Positions 1 through 8,943 of a stretch of 64,000 nucleotides of DNA are shown one piece after another. Every line of letters starts with the position of its first letter. The first letter of the stretch is position 1. The stretch covers positions 5,566,001 through 5,630,000 of the forward strand of contig NZ_JAVDYB010000001.1 in the NCBI RefSeq assembly GCF_031458235.1. The letters run 5' to 3'. Position numbers and translations under genes: made by a program. Source of the stretch: Catenuloplanes atrovinosus. Lineage in GTDB: Bacteria > Actinomycetota > Actinomycetes > Mycobacteriales > Micromonosporaceae. Below the pieces are notes generated by a model, which saw only the letters and a program-made list of their open reading frames with translations, had not been told where the DNA came from and ran no database searches.

Positions 1-1081
1 CCGCGCAGGACGCGATGCCGTCCGCCGCCTCCTTCACGTCCACCCCGGCCGCGGCCAGCGACGCGATCGCGAGCAGCGCGTTCGCCACGTTGTGCCGGCC
101 GGGCAGCGACACCCGCACGTCGACCGGGCCGCCCGGCCCGGCCGCGGTGAACGACTGCCGGTAGCCGTCCGCGCGCACGTCCTCGGCGCGCCAGGTGGCG
201 GCGGGATCGCCGGTCGCGGAGAACGTCACCGTGGCATCGTGACGCAGCGGCGCCAGCGCCGGGTCGTCGTGGTTGAGCACCTCGACCGCGCAGCGGCCGT
301 CGAACAGCCGCGCCTTGGCCGCGAAGTACTCCTCCGGCGTGGCGTGGAAGTCCAGGTGGTCGCGGCCGAAGTTGGTGAAGCCGCCGACCGCGAACCGCAC
401 GCCGCCGACCCGGCCCAGCGCCAGCGCGTGGCTGGACACCTCCATCACCACCGCGGTCACGCCGCGCTCGCGCGCCACGGCCAGCATCGCGTGCAGGTCG
501 GTCGCCTCCGGCGTGGTCCGCGCGCTCGGCAGGATCAGGTCGCCGAGCCGCGTCTCCACCGTGCCGAGCAGCGCGGTGGTGTGCCCGGCCGCGCGCAGCC
601 CGGCCTCGGCCAGGTACGCCGTGGAGGTCTTCCCGGCCGTGCCGGTGACGCCGATGACCAGCATCGCGGCGGACGGGTGACCGTAGACCGCGGAGGACAC
701 CGTGCCGAGCACGTCCCGCGGGTCCGGCACCACCAGCGCGGGCAGCCCGGCCGCGGCGACCGCCGCCACGCCGGCCGGGTCGGTCAGCGCGGCGAGCGCG
801 CCCGCGGCGGCCGCCCTCGCGGCGAACTCGGCGCCGTGCCGGGCCGCGCCGGGCAGCGCCGCGAAGAGATCGCCGGGGCGTAGCGCGGAGCTGTCGTGGG
901 TGATTCCGGTGACGATCGGGTCGGCCGTGGCACCGGACGTCCGCACCTCGGTCCGCAGCACCGCGGCCAGCGAGGACAGCGTCCGTCCGGTCGGCACGAC
1001 GGGCCGCGGCGGCGAGGTCGGCGGGGAGGTTTTGCCGGGCACGGCGTCAGACCCTACCCGGTCCGCGGGACCCGTCGACAT
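1..1081 (-). CDS. murE: UDP-N-acetylmuramoyl-tripeptide synthetase MurE (partial, C-terminus outside window)
   Basis: Cytoplasmic Mur ligase that adds the third stem-peptide residue (expected meso-diaminopimelate in this group) to UDP-MurNAc-L-Ala-D-Glu. About 360 residues are visible. The ATP-binding P-loop GTAGKTS falls near residues 147-153, followed by the MurE-type TTPEATDL stretch and an EVSSHAL motif. The C-terminal domain with the substrate-specifying DNPR-type motif lies beyond base 1, so DAP specificity cannot be checked here. The ATG at 1081 is in frame with the whole domain; a GTG 13 codons in is an alternative. It follows ftsI by about 90 bp on the same strand, the usual dcw order. 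Confidence 0.93.
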   Translation of the reverse strand, partial: MSTGPADRVGSDAVPGKTSPPTSPPRPVVPTGRTLSSLAAVLRTEVRTSGATADPIVTGITHDSSALRPGDLFAALPGAARHGAEFAARAAAAGALAALTDPAGVAAVAAAGLPALVVPDPRDVLGTVSSAVYGHPSAAMLVIGVTGTAGKTSTAYLAEAGLRAAGHTTALLGTVETRLGDLILPSARTTPEATDLHAMLAVARERGVTAVVMEVSSHALALGRVGGVRFAVGGFTNFGRDHLDFHATPEEYFAAKARLFDGRCAVEVLNHDDPALAPLRHDATVTFSATGDPAATWRAEDVRADGYRQSFTAAGPGGPVDVRVSLPGRHNVANALLAIASLAAAGVDVKEAADGIASCA

Positions 1082-1171
1082 CGGCCACAAGATTCACTAA
1101 TGCCATAACAGCGCGCACACCAGTCATAACTAGAGTGCGGCCATTCAGTGTCCGCACGGCGAAGGGTGGAG

Positions 1172-3406
1172 TTACGGGCGGACCGTGAACTCCGGCGGTT
1201 CCGTGGTGCTCGGCGGCACCTTGTAGTGCCGCAGCGCGAAGCTCATGATCTCCTTGAACGCCGGGCCCGCCACCGGCCCGCCGCCGCTCTTGGGCGTGTG
1301 CGCGAAGACCGCCACCACGAACCGCGGGTTCTCGGCCGGCGCCATGCCGATGAACGACGACACCTCGCCGGCCAGGTACGAGCCCTCCGCCAGGCGGCTC
1401 GACGTACCGGTCTTGCCGGCCACCCGGTAGCCGTTCACCCGCGCGTCCCGCCCGCTGCCGTCCGGCACCTCCATCACGGACTCCAGCAGCGTGCGCAGTT
1501 CCCCGGCGGTGTCCGCGCTGAGCACCCGGTGCGACGCCACGTCCGTGTTCGCCGTGACCGTGCCGTCCGGCGCGACCGTGTCCTTGATCAGGTGCGGCTG
1601 CACGTAGACGCCGTCGTTGGCGATCGCGCCGTACGCGGCCGCCATCTGGAGCAGCGTGGCGTCGACGCTGTGCCCGATCGGGACCGAGCCGTACGTCGAC
1701 CCGCTCCACTCCCCGACCTCCAGCACCCGGCCGGCGGCCTCGCCGTCCACGCCCTCGTTCACCGACTGCCCGAGCCCGAACCGCTTCTGGTACTCGACCA
1801 CCTTCTCCGGCCCGAGCTGGTCGGCGACCTGGATCGCGGCCACGTTCGACGAGTACGCCATCGCGCCGGCCATGGTGATCCGGGTGCCCTCGTCGAACGG
1901 GTGGGTGTCCCGGAACGTGACGCCGCCCTTGCGCACCGACGGCCCCACCTCGAGCACCGTCTCCGGCGTGATCACGCCCTCCTCAAGCGCGGCGCCGTAG
2001 ATCAGCGCCTTGTGCACGGAACCGGGGTCGACCACCACCGCGGACGCCACGTCCTGCCGGTCCTCCGGGTCCGCCCGGTCGAACTCCACCGGGTCGTACG
2101 TGGGGAAGCTGGCCTGCGCACGCACCTCGCCGGTCCGGGCGTCCAGCACCACGGCCGCGCCGATGCTGACGCCGGCCTCGACCATCAGCTCGCCGATGAT
2201 GCGCTGCGTCTCGTACTGCATGTCCCGGTCGATGGTCAGGGTCAGCGAGCTGCCGTCCTTGGCCGGGGTCTGCTGCGAGTACCCGCCGGGGATCTCCTTG
2301 GCCAGGTCGGTGCCGTCGACGTACTTGCCGACCTCGAACCGGCGCTCGCCGTTGACGCCGCGCAGCAGCTGGTCGTACCGGGCCTCGATGCCCTCCAGGC
2401 CGTACATCTCGGCGCCGGTGAAGCCGATCAGGTTCGCGGCCAGGTCGCGGCCGGGCCACTCGCGCTTCTCGTCCCGGCCGATCACGATCTCCGGCAGCTC
2501 CAGCGCCTCGATCTTCTTCGCGTCGCTGGTGCTCACCGCGCGCGCCAGCCACTCGAAGTTGGACGGCCCACCGCCCGGCCGGGTGCGCTTGCGCATGCGC
2601 TCCAGCAGCTCGGACTTGGACAGGCCGAGGATCGGGGCGAGCAGCGACGCGGTCCGGTTCGCGTCCTTCACGACCTCCGGGTCGACCGCGATGTACCGCG
2701 CCTCCACGCTGTGCGCCAGCACCGCGCCGTTCACGTCGTAGATCGCGCCGCGCGCCGCCGGCAGCGTGACCACCTTCAGCCGGTCCTGGAGACCCTGCTT
2801 GGCCCACTCCGGCGTGTCGCCGAACTGGAGCACCACCAGCCGCACGCCGACCGTGGCCAGCATGACCAGGGCCAGCAGCGACGCCACCCGCAACCGGCGG
2901 CCCGGGTCGCCCAGCTTCGGCGGGCGGCGCGGGTGCCGCGGCTTGCGGACCGGCGCCGGCCGGTTCCCCGGCGGCGAGGCCGCCTTCCGGCGCGGGGCCG
3001 GGACCGCGTCCCGGTCCCGCTCGCGGGCGGCGGTGCCGCGCCGGCGCGGCTCCCGCGCCGCGGTCCCGCGGCGTTCGCCCTGGCGGCCGCCGTCGAGCAC
3101 GCGCAGCGCGGGCCGGTCACCGCGCGCGGTGGCGGGCGTGGACCCCGATCCGCCGGTACGCCGTGCGCGCGGCTCCTCGACCGGCCGCGGCGGGCGCGGC
3201 ACGCCCTCGCGCACCGTGCGCCCACGCGGCGTGTACGCCCTGGCCTCGAACATCTTGCCGTGCGAACGCGACGAGGGGGACGACGGCTGCCCGTCGTCCC
3301 CCGTGTCACGCGCCTGACGCCGGTCCCGCGCGCCGCCGCGGCCGGAGTCGCGGTCGTCCCGCGCACCCCGGCCGCGGCGGGCGGGAGGCTGTTCCCGGTG
3401 CGGCAC
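1172..3406 (-). CDS. ftsI: Peptidoglycan D,D-transpeptidase FtsI (class B PBP)
   Basis: Septal transpeptidase that cross-links peptidoglycan at the division site; 744 aa. After an Arg/Pro/Gly-rich disordered cytoplasmic N-terminus (residues 1-170) there is one membrane segment (about 174-194), then the PBP dimer domain and the penicillin-binding domain. The active-site motifs are all present: SVHK at 463-466, SSN at 519-521 and KTG at 665-667. The GTG start at 3406 sits 4 bp after the stop of the ftsL-like gene, so the two are almost certainly co-translated. The long charged N-tail is larger than in textbook FtsI; long tails of this kind occur in actinomycetes. Confidence 0.95.
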   Translation of the reverse strand: MPHREQPPARRGRGARDDRDSGRGGARDRRQARDTGDDGQPSSPSSRSHGKMFEARAYTPRGRTVREGVPRPPRPVEEPRARRTGGSGSTPATARGDRPALRVLDGGRQGERRGTAAREPRRRGTAARERDRDAVPAPRRKAASPPGNRPAPVRKPRHPRRPPKLGDPGRRLRVASLLALVMLATVGVRLVVLQFGDTPEWAKQGLQDRLKVVTLPAARGAIYDVNGAVLAHSVEARYIAVDPEVVKDANRTASLLAPILGLSKSELLERMRKRTRPGGGPSNFEWLARAVSTSDAKKIEALELPEIVIGRDEKREWPGRDLAANLIGFTGAEMYGLEGIEARYDQLLRGVNGERRFEVGKYVDGTDLAKEIPGGYSQQTPAKDGSSLTLTIDRDMQYETQRIIGELMVEAGVSIGAAVVLDARTGEVRAQASFPTYDPVEFDRADPEDRQDVASAVVVDPGSVHKALIYGAALEEGVITPETVLEVGPSVRKGGVTFRDTHPFDEGTRITMAGAMAYSSNVAAIQVADQLGPEKVVEYQKRFGLGQSVNEGVDGEAAGRVLEVGEWSGSTYGSVPIGHSVDATLLQMAAAYGAIANDGVYVQPHLIKDTVAPDGTVTANTDVASHRVLSADTAGELRTLLESVMEVPDGSGRDARVNGYRVAGKTGTSSRLAEGSYLAGEVSSFIGMAPAENPRFVVAVFAHTPKSGGGPVAGPAFKEIMSFALRHYKVPPSTTEPPEFTVRP

Positions 3407-3410
3407 CGAT

Positions 3411-4490
3411 TTACCGTCCGCTCTCCTGGCTGGTGATCGCCGGCTCGCCGCCGGCCGGCATCGGCACGCCGATCACCTTGCCGTCCGGGAGCCGGATGAA
3501 GGCCGGTTCCTCCGCCTTGACCAGCCCCAGCTTCTTCGCGTGGGCGATCAGGTAGTTCGGGGACTCGTACTCCTCGATCTGCTTCTCCAGCTCCTGCTGC
3601 TGCACGTCCAGCGCGGCCTGCTGCTTCTGCAGCTCGTCCAGCCGGAACGCGTTCTGGTTGGTCTGCGTGTTGATCAGGAGGATGCCCACCACGCCGGCCA
3701 CCACGGTGACCAGGATGCCGGCGATGAACGGCGCGCGCGGCACCGCCACCGGTCGCGGCGGCGTGACCCGCAGCCGGGGCGCGGGCGGCTCCTCGTGCAC
3801 CGGCTCGGCCGGCTCCACCAGGACGTGGATCTCCTCCGGCTCCAGGGCGGCGCTGCCCTCGGTGCCGTACCGGCGGCCCCGCGCCGCCGACAGGTCGACC
3901 GGCTCGGCCGCGGTCGCCCGCGGCTCGCGCCGCGCGTCCCGGTCGGCCCGGTCCGGCGTGCGGGAGCCACCCGCACCCCGGACCGACGCCCGGTCGGCCC
4001 GCTCGATCCGCTCCGCGCGAAGGTCCCGGCCGGCCCGCTCGTCCCGCTGCCGGGCACGGTCGTCCCGGCGGCCGGCGCGGTCGTCCCGCTCCGCCCGCGC
4101 GGGCCGGGCCGGTCGCTCGTCGCGGGCCCGGCGCGCCGGGCGGTCCGGCGTGGACGCCCCGGCGGAGTCCGGCGTGGTTTCGGCCGCCCGCCGGCGGCGC
4201 TCGATGCGCTCCAGCGAGCTCAGTCGCTCGACACGCTGCGGACCCTCCTGGTCCGCAGCGCCCAGGTCCGTGGTGGACGGTGCCGCGGCCCCCCGGCCAC
4301 GTGCCCCGTTGAGGCGCTCCGCGCGTCGCCCGGCCCCGATGCCGCGCACGATCGCCTCCTGGCCGCCGGATCGCGGCGAGCCCTCGGCCGGTGCCCACTG
4401 CGCCGCGGTCCGGCCCCCCGACCGCGGTGCGCGCTGCACCGTCTCGCGCCCGGCGCCGATGTCGCCCCGGTCGCGCTTGTTGACGTTCAT
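3411..4490 (-). CDS. FtsL-like septum-formation protein with a very long disordered N-terminus
   Basis: Probable FtsL/DivIC-type divisome protein (359 aa) identified by position between rsmH and ftsI and by architecture. A single membrane helix (about residues 255-275) is followed by a short coiled coil (QKQQAALDVQQQELEKQIEE) and the SPNYLIAHAKKLGLV segment typical of actinobacterial FtsL. The first 254 residues are low complexity, rich in Arg, Asp, Ala and Glu with RAER/RDER-like repeats, and presumably form an intrinsically disordered cytoplasmic tail. Classical FtsL is only about 100-130 aa, so most of this protein is extension. No enzymatic motif is present. Confidence 0.85.
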   Translation of the reverse strand: MNVNKRDRGDIGAGRETVQRAPRSGGRTAAQWAPAEGSPRSGGQEAIVRGIGAGRRAERLNGARGRGAAAPSTTDLGAADQEGPQRVERLSSLERIERRRRAAETTPDSAGASTPDRPARRARDERPARPARAERDDRAGRRDDRARQRDERAGRDLRAERIERADRASVRGAGGSRTPDRADRDARREPRATAAEPVDLSAARGRRYGTEGSAALEPEEIHVLVEPAEPVHEEPPAPRLRVTPPRPVAVPRAPFIAGILVTVVAGVVGILLINTQTNQNAFRLDELQKQQAALDVQQQELEKQIEEYESPNYLIAHAKKLGLVKAEEPAFIRLPDGKVIGVPMPAGGEPAITSQESGR

Positions 4491-4571
4491 GTCCCTCCCC
4501 CTCGGTCTTCTCGTCCCGTCGTTCCCCTGGACTCGGCGAGGGCCCTGCCCGTCCCCGCCGACCCCGCCGTC

Positions 4572-5678
4572 CTATGCGGACGACTCCGGCGCCCCCGCGC
4601 CGGGCCGGCGAGGCCTCCTGGACCGTTCGCGGACGGTCCCGGTGTCCCCACCGGCGATGCGTTCCACGGCGCGCAGCCGCACCGAGGCGGCCCGCGGGTT
4701 CTCCGCGACCTCCTCCTCGGTGGCCTGCTCCGCGCCACGGGTGAGTAGTCGCAGCGTGGGCCCGGTGCCGGGCAGCTCGACCGGGAGGTCGATCGGTCCG
4801 GTGCTCCGGGCTCGCGCCGCGAACGCCTGCTTGACGATGCGGTCCTCGAGCGACTGGTAGGACATGACGACTATTCGCCCGCCCGGTGCCAGCGCGTCGA
4901 GGGCCGCCGGTAGCGCCGCTTCGAGGGCGGCGAGTTCGCCATTTACCTCGATCCGCAACGCTTGAAACGTTCTTTTGGCCGGGTTTCCACCGGTACGTCT
5001 GGCTGGTGCTGGAATGGAGTCCCGGACCAGCTCGGCGAGCCGGGCCGTGGACGTGATCCGGGAGCGCCCCCGCTCCCGCACGATCGCGGCGGCGATGCGG
5101 GTGGCGAACTTCTCCTCGCCGTACACCCGCAGCACCCGGGCCAGCGCGCCCGCCTCGTATTCGTTGACCACGTCCGCCGCGGTGACGCCGCGGCCCTGGT
5201 CCATCCGCATGTCCAGCGGAGCGTCCTGGGCGTAGGCGAACCCGCGATCGGGCGCGTCGAGCTGTAACGAGGAGACGCCGAGATCGAACAGAGCGCCGTC
5301 GATCCGTTCGTAGCCGAGCCGGTCCAGCACGCCGGGCAGCTCGTCGGAGACCGCGTGCACGAGGTGGACCCGGTCGGCGAACCGGGCCAGCCGGTGGCGC
5401 GAATGCTCGAGCGCCTCCGTGTCCCGGTCCAGGCCGATCAGCGTCAGCCGGGAGTTCGCGGTCAGGATCGCCTCGGCGTGCCCGCCGAGACCCAGGGTCG
5501 TGTCCACATAGACCGGCGCGTCGCCGGCCAGCGCGGGGGCGAGCAGCGCCAGGCACCGCTCCAGCAGCACGGGCACGTGCGTGCCGCGCGCCTGCCACTC
5601 CCGGCCCTCGGCCACGAGCTCCGGCTCGGGCACCCCCATGTCGACCCCCATCACCTGGTGACGATTCGATTCACGCAA
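4572..5678 (-). CDS. rsmH: 16S rRNA (cytosine(1402)-N(4))-methyltransferase RsmH (MraW)
   Basis: SAM-dependent methyltransferase acting on C1402 of 16S rRNA. The N-terminal [13 protein letters not shown] signature and the SAM-binding [11 protein letters not shown] motif are clear, as is the later [19 protein letters not shown] segment. The longest form is 368 aa from the ATG at 5678; ATGs at 5651 and 5639 (355 aa) are equally possible, since conserved sequence only begins about 20 residues after the last one. It lies between mraZ and the ftsL-like gene. The 142 bp separating it from mraZ contain a short inverted repeat (CCTGAC at 5751-5756, GTCAGG at 5771-5776) of unknown meaning. Confidence 0.94.
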   Translation of the reverse strand: MRESNRHQVMGVDMGVPEPELVAEGREWQARGTHVPVLLERCLALLAPALAGDAPVYVDTTLGLGGHAEAILTANSRLTLIGLDRDTEALEHSRHRLARFADRVHLVHAVSDELPGVLDRLGYERIDGALFDLGVSSLQLDAPDRGFAYAQDAPLDMRMDQGRGVTAADVVNEYEAGALARVLRVYGEEKFATRIAAAIVRERGRSRITSTARLAELVRDSIPAPARRTGGNPAKRTFQALRIEVNGELAALEAALPAALDALAPGGRIVVMSYQSLEDRIVKQAFAARARSTGPIDLPVELPGTGPTLRLLTRGAEQATEEEVAENPRAASVRLRAVERIAGGDTGTVRERSRRPRRPGAGAPESSA

Positions 5679-5820
5679 TGCCCGCCAGCAGTGCGACGAA
5701 GACCGTACCGCCAGATCCCCATCCGCCCTCCTGGCGTCACCACCGTCGCGCCTGACACCGGGGAAGGGGCGTCAGGAGCGCCGAGCGGCTGGAGATCTCG
5801 CAGTACGGGTTTCCCGTCGA

Positions 5821-6252
5821 CTACAGCCCGCCGGGCAGCACCCCCTCCCCGATGTCCGCGAAGTCGTCCTCGCTCTCCGCCAGGTACGACTCCCAGGCCG
5901 CCTTGTCCCAGATCTCCACCCGGGTGCTGGCACCGATCACGACCAGCTCACGGTCGAGCCCCGCATACTCCCGCAGGTGGGCCGGGATGGTCACCCGGCC
6001 CTGCTTGTCCGGAACCTCGTCGTGCGCGCTGGCGAAGAAGACCCGGCTGTAGGCCCGCGCCGCCTTGTGCGTCATCGGTGCGGCCCGCAGCTCCCCCGAG
6101 ATCCGCTGGAACTCGGGCATCGGGAAGACGTAGAGGCAGCGCTCCTGCCCTTTCGTGATCACGACACCTCCCGCCAGCTCGTCCCGGAACTTGGCCGGGA
6201 GGATCAGCCGGCCCTTGTCGTCCAGGCGCGGGGTGTGCGTGCCGAGAAACAC
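5821..6252 (-). CDS. mraZ: Transcriptional regulator MraZ
   Basis: First gene of the dcw cluster; 143 aa, the normal length. It has two SpoVT/AbrB-like repeats, each with a DxxGR-type signature: [16 protein letters not shown] near the N-terminus and [15 protein letters not shown] in the second half. MraZ forms ring-like oligomers that bind tandem short repeats upstream of its own operon (known from E. coli and mollicutes). The expected repeats are visible about 90 bp upstream at 6342-6367, so autoregulation is likely. Start ATG at 6252. Confidence 0.96.
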   Translation of the reverse strand: MFLGTHTPRLDDKGRLILPAKFRDELAGGVVITKGQERCLYVFPMPEFQRISGELRAAPMTHKAARAYSRVFFASAHDEVPDKQGRVTIPAHLREYAGLDRELVVIGASTRVEIWDKAAWESYLAESEDDFADIGEGVLPGGL

Positions 6253-6341
6253 TCGCGGCTCACCCCCTCGCCCTTGCCGGCGGCATTCGCGGTGCCGCTG
6301 ATCACTCGGGCCGGCGGGCTCTCCACGACCCCGCCATGTGG

Positions 6342-6367
6342 CCCCACTTTACTCCACTTCCCTCCAC
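6342..6367 (-). promoter_or_regulatory. Putative MraZ operator: three 10-bp-phased GTGGRG boxes
   Basis: Read on the minus strand, GTGGAG (6367-6362), GTGGAG (6357-6352) and GTGGGG (6347-6342) recur exactly every 10 bp, about 90 bp upstream of the mraZ start. MraZ proteins are known to bind such tandem G-rich repeats (TGGGN5TGGGN5TGGG in E. coli). The middle and last boxes are preceded by GAA and AAA, which resembles the AAAGTGG boxes described in mollicutes. Confidence 0.75.
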
Positions 6368-6566
6368 CCGCAACCGGAATCAGCGCGTCGTCAAGGGGTG
6401 TGGGCGTGCAAAAGAGCACGTCACGCAGGGTTGCGCTCGGTGGAGGGGTTCCATCCCGTACGCCCGTCCGGTTTCCGACATCCGTACGGATCGACGTTCT
6501 CGCCGCACCTTTTATACGGATTTTTCGGGTGGTTTTTCCGCGGTGTGCAGGGCTGGGGATTATTCC

Positions 6567-6582
6567 GTGGAGGGAAGTGGAG
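6567..6582 (+). promoter_or_regulatory. Second, inverted MraZ-like box pair
   Basis: GTGGAG at 6567-6572 and 6577-6582 on the plus strand are spaced 10 bp apart. The 16-bp stretch is identical to the minus-strand copy at 6352-6367, so the two form a long-range inverted repeat about 200 bp apart. A lone GTGGAG also occurs at 6440-6445 on the plus strand. No plus-strand gene starts immediately downstream, so the role is unclear; looping or an unrecognised promoter are possibilities. Confidence 0.5.
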
Positions 6583-6698
6583 GGATCGCGCGGCCACGTG
6601 GCGTGGCCGGATGATCTCCGTGGGTGGCGCCGAACGGTCGCTGCGGAATCGCTGTGAGAATGCGGAAAGGCCCGCCGGACGCGGCGGGCCCTTCCCGG

Positions 6699-7193
6699 TC
6701 AGACGATCCGGCGCACCACGTACGAGCGGGACCAGATCCGGTGCTTGCCGACCCGCACGCCGGGGCGCGGGGCGTCATACATGTAGTCCCCGCCCGCGTA
6801 GATCGCGGCGTGGTAGCCGTGCGCGCCCTTGCGGAAGATGAGCAGGTCACCGGGGCGCGCCTGGGACTTCGGGACCGCCACGCCGTACCGCTGCTGGCGG
6901 TTGGCGCTGTGCGGCAGCGCCCGGCCGGCCGCCTTGCGGTAGACGTACATGGTGAACCCGGAGCAGTCGAATCCGCTCGGGTTCGCGCCGCCGTACCGGT
7001 ACCGCTTCCCGGTGAGGCTCTTGGCGAGCGCGACGACCGCGGCCGCCTTGGCGGCCGGTGCCGCGCTCGCGGGCGCGACGGCGGTGAGCTGGCCGGCCGC
7101 GACACAGAGTCCGACCAGCGCGGCGAGCAGGGTGGAGCGCCGGGCCGGATTCCGACGAAGACGCGGAGACCGGACCGGGGAGTGCGCTGTCAC
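6699..7193 (-). CDS. Secreted NlpC/P60 (C40) peptidoglycan endopeptidase
   Basis: Predicted exported cell-wall hydrolase that cleaves within peptidoglycan stem peptides; 164 aa. An Arg-rich N-terminus and hydrophobic segment ending in ASAAPA form a signal peptide of about 45 residues. The NlpC/P60 domain follows: YRYGGANPSGFDCSGF carries the catalytic Cys, HGYHAAIY the catalytic His, and GDLLIF is also conserved. No additional binding domain is present, so it is a minimal enzyme. The GTG start at 7193 lies just downstream of a c-di-AMP riboswitch aptamer, which fits known actinobacterial practice of placing hydrolases under this switch. Confidence 0.92.
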   Translation of the reverse strand: MTAHSPVRSPRLRRNPARRSTLLAALVGLCVAAGQLTAVAPASAAPAAKAAAVVALAKSLTGKRYRYGGANPSGFDCSGFTMYVYRKAAGRALPHSANRQQRYGVAVPKSQARPGDLLIFRKGAHGYHAAIYAGGDYMYDAPRPGVRVGKHRIWSRSYVVRRIV

Positions 7194-7204
7194 GAAAGGA
7201 GTCC

Positions 7205-7365
7205 TTCCGGCGCGCCTGCGGGGTTAGCTGTCGGGTTCGGGCGCCGAAGATGCCCGGCCCGGCCGCGAGAGGTCACGGCCGGGCTTCACCCCCAGGCTCG
7301 TAGGACGAGCCGTCATGAATCGGGTGGTTCCCCCGTCCCTGCCCTTCGGTGCCATGTGTGCTGCG
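7205..7365 (-). ncRNA. c-di-AMP riboswitch (ydaO-yuaA type)
   Basis: On the minus strand the leader contains the conserved ydaO blocks in order: GACGGGGGAACC, then GGGGTGAAGCCCGG, then the 3' block CCGAACCCGACAGCTAACC followed by CCGCAGGC (about 7240-7214). Variable hairpins lie between them. This is the known order of the c-di-AMP aptamer, which in actinobacteria often controls NlpC/P60 and resuscitation-factor genes. Only about 20 nt separate the aptamer from the GTG at 7193. A GGAAGGA/TCCTTTC near-complement spans the ribosome binding site, which suggests translational control. The boundaries are approximate. Confidence 0.85.
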
Positions 7366-7722
7366 AGGTGACGTCGCGTCGCCGGGAACGGGCAGGGTTC
7401 GGCGTGTCCCGCGGTCGGCGCGGCCGGCGGGCGGATCGCACACCGGCCCATCGTTTGTAGCGGACGCCGGGAGCAGGTCCTCGTGGTCAAATGATCACGC
7501 TCCGAGGTTGGCATGCCCGGCCCGCCGCCCCGACGTGTCGGGTGCCCGATATTCCGCCACCGTTCGGGCGCGCACCACTACCCTCCGTATATCGAGGCCG
7601 GTGAAGCTTCCCACACAAATCGAGGTCACACCGCTGCGGTACGTGGTTATCGCCCGGAGACGAACGACCCGGCCGGGAAGCGGTGCCGGTCCGGTAACCT
7701 CGCTCGGGTGACGCAAGGCAAC

Positions 7723-8943
7723 ATGCCCCTCCGCGCCAAGGTCGCGACCCAGGTCTCCCGCACCGCCGCCGCGCTCTCCCGCGCGGCGGGGCGGGGCGAC
7801 GGTTCCGTGATCGGTGGCTGGATCGGTCTCAAGATCGATCCCGACCTGCTCGAGCACCTCGCCGCCGGCCGCGCCATCGCGCTGGTCTCCGGCACCAACG
7901 GCAAGACCACGACCACCCGGCTCACCGCGGCCGCACTGGGCGTGCTCGGGCCGGTGGCGACCAACTCCTTCGGTGCCAACATGCCCACCGGGCACACCTC
8001 CGCGCTGGCCAAGGCCGGCGCCACGCCGTACGCGGTGCTGGAGGTGGACGAGCACTACCTCCCGCAGGTGATCGAGGAGACCCGGCCCCGCGTGGTCGCG
8101 CTGCTCAACCTCTCCCGCGACCAGCTCGACCGGGCGAAGGAGGTGGCGATGATGGCTCAGCTCTGGCGCACCACCCTGGCCAAGCACCCGGAGGTCGCGC
8201 TCGTCGCCAACGCCGACGACCCGATGATCGTCTGGGCCGCCGGCAACTCACCCACGGTGAGCTGGTTCAGCGCCGGCCAGCGCTGGCAGGACGACTCCTG
8301 GGTCTGCCCGGAGTGCGGCTCCACCATCGAGCGCCAGGACGGCCAGTGGTGGTGCACCGGCTGCCCGCTGCGCCGCCCCGCGCCGCAGTGGGTGGTCGAG
8401 GACGACGGCGTGCTCGACCCGTCCGGCGCCTGGCACCTGATCCGGCTCCAGCTGCCCGGCCGGGTCAACCTCGGCAACGCGGCCACCGCGCTCGCGGTCG
8501 CGGCCGCGTTCGGCATCCGGCCGCTGCAGGCCGTGCCCACGCTCTCCTCGGTCGCGTCGGTGGCCGGCCGCTACGCGCAGGTCGACCGGGACGGGCGCAA
8601 CATCCGGCTGCTGCTGGCGAAGAACCCGGCGAGCTGGCTCGAGGCGTTCGACATGGCGGACAACGCGCCGACACTGCTGTCCATCAACGCGCGCGACCCC
8701 GACGGGCTGGACACGTCCTGGCTGTTCGACGTCGACTTCGCGCCGCTGCGCGGGCGCCAGGTGCTGATCACCGGCGACCGGGCGTTCGACCTCGCGGTCC
8801 GGCTGGACGTGAACGACGTGCCCTTCCGGCACGTCCGTTCGTTCGGCGAGGCGATCGCCAGCGTGCCGCCGGGGCGCCTGGAGGTCATCGCCAACTACAC
8901 CGCCTTCCAAGACATCCGAGCGGAGCTGGACCGTGTCAATTAA
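7723..8943 (+). CDS. murT: Lipid II isoglutaminyl synthase, catalytic subunit MurT
   Basis: Mur-ligase-like subunit (406 aa) that, with GatD, amidates the D-glutamate of lipid II to D-isoglutamine. It has the [12 protein letters not shown]-loop, then a four-cysteine zinc ribbon inserted in the middle domain (VCPECG...[10 protein letters not shown]), and a C-terminal DUF1727 region with [16 protein letters not shown]. The ATG at 7723 is preceded by AAGG; a GTG at 7708 is an alternative that adds five residues. The stop overlaps the gatD start by 11 bp, so the two subunits are translationally coupled. Confidence 0.93.
   Translation: MPLRAKVATQVSRTAAALSRAAGRGDGSVIGGWIGLKIDPDLLEHLAAGRAIALVSGTNGKTTTTRLTAAALGVLGPVATNSFGANMPTGHTSALAKAGATPYAVLEVDEHYLPQVIEETRPRVVALLNLSRDQLDRAKEVAMMAQLWRTTLAKHPEVALVANADDPMIVWAAGNSPTVSWFSAGQRWQDDSWVCPECGSTIERQDGQWWCTGCPLRRPAPQWVVEDDGVLDPSGAWHLIRLQLPGRVNLGNAATALAVAAAFGIRPLQAVPTLSSVASVAGRYAQVDRDGRNIRLLLAKNPASWLEAFDMADNAPTLLSINARDPDGLDTSWLFDVDFAPLRGRQVLITGDRAFDLAVRLDVNDVPFRHVRSFGEAIASVPPGRLEVIANYTAFQDIRAELDRVN

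Noticed and set aside
1148-3436. Long plus-strand open frame of 762 codons opposite ftsI
   Set aside because: Composition is the Arg/His/Asp-rich pattern of an antisense shadow in GC-rich DNA. The minus strand has complete FtsI motifs.
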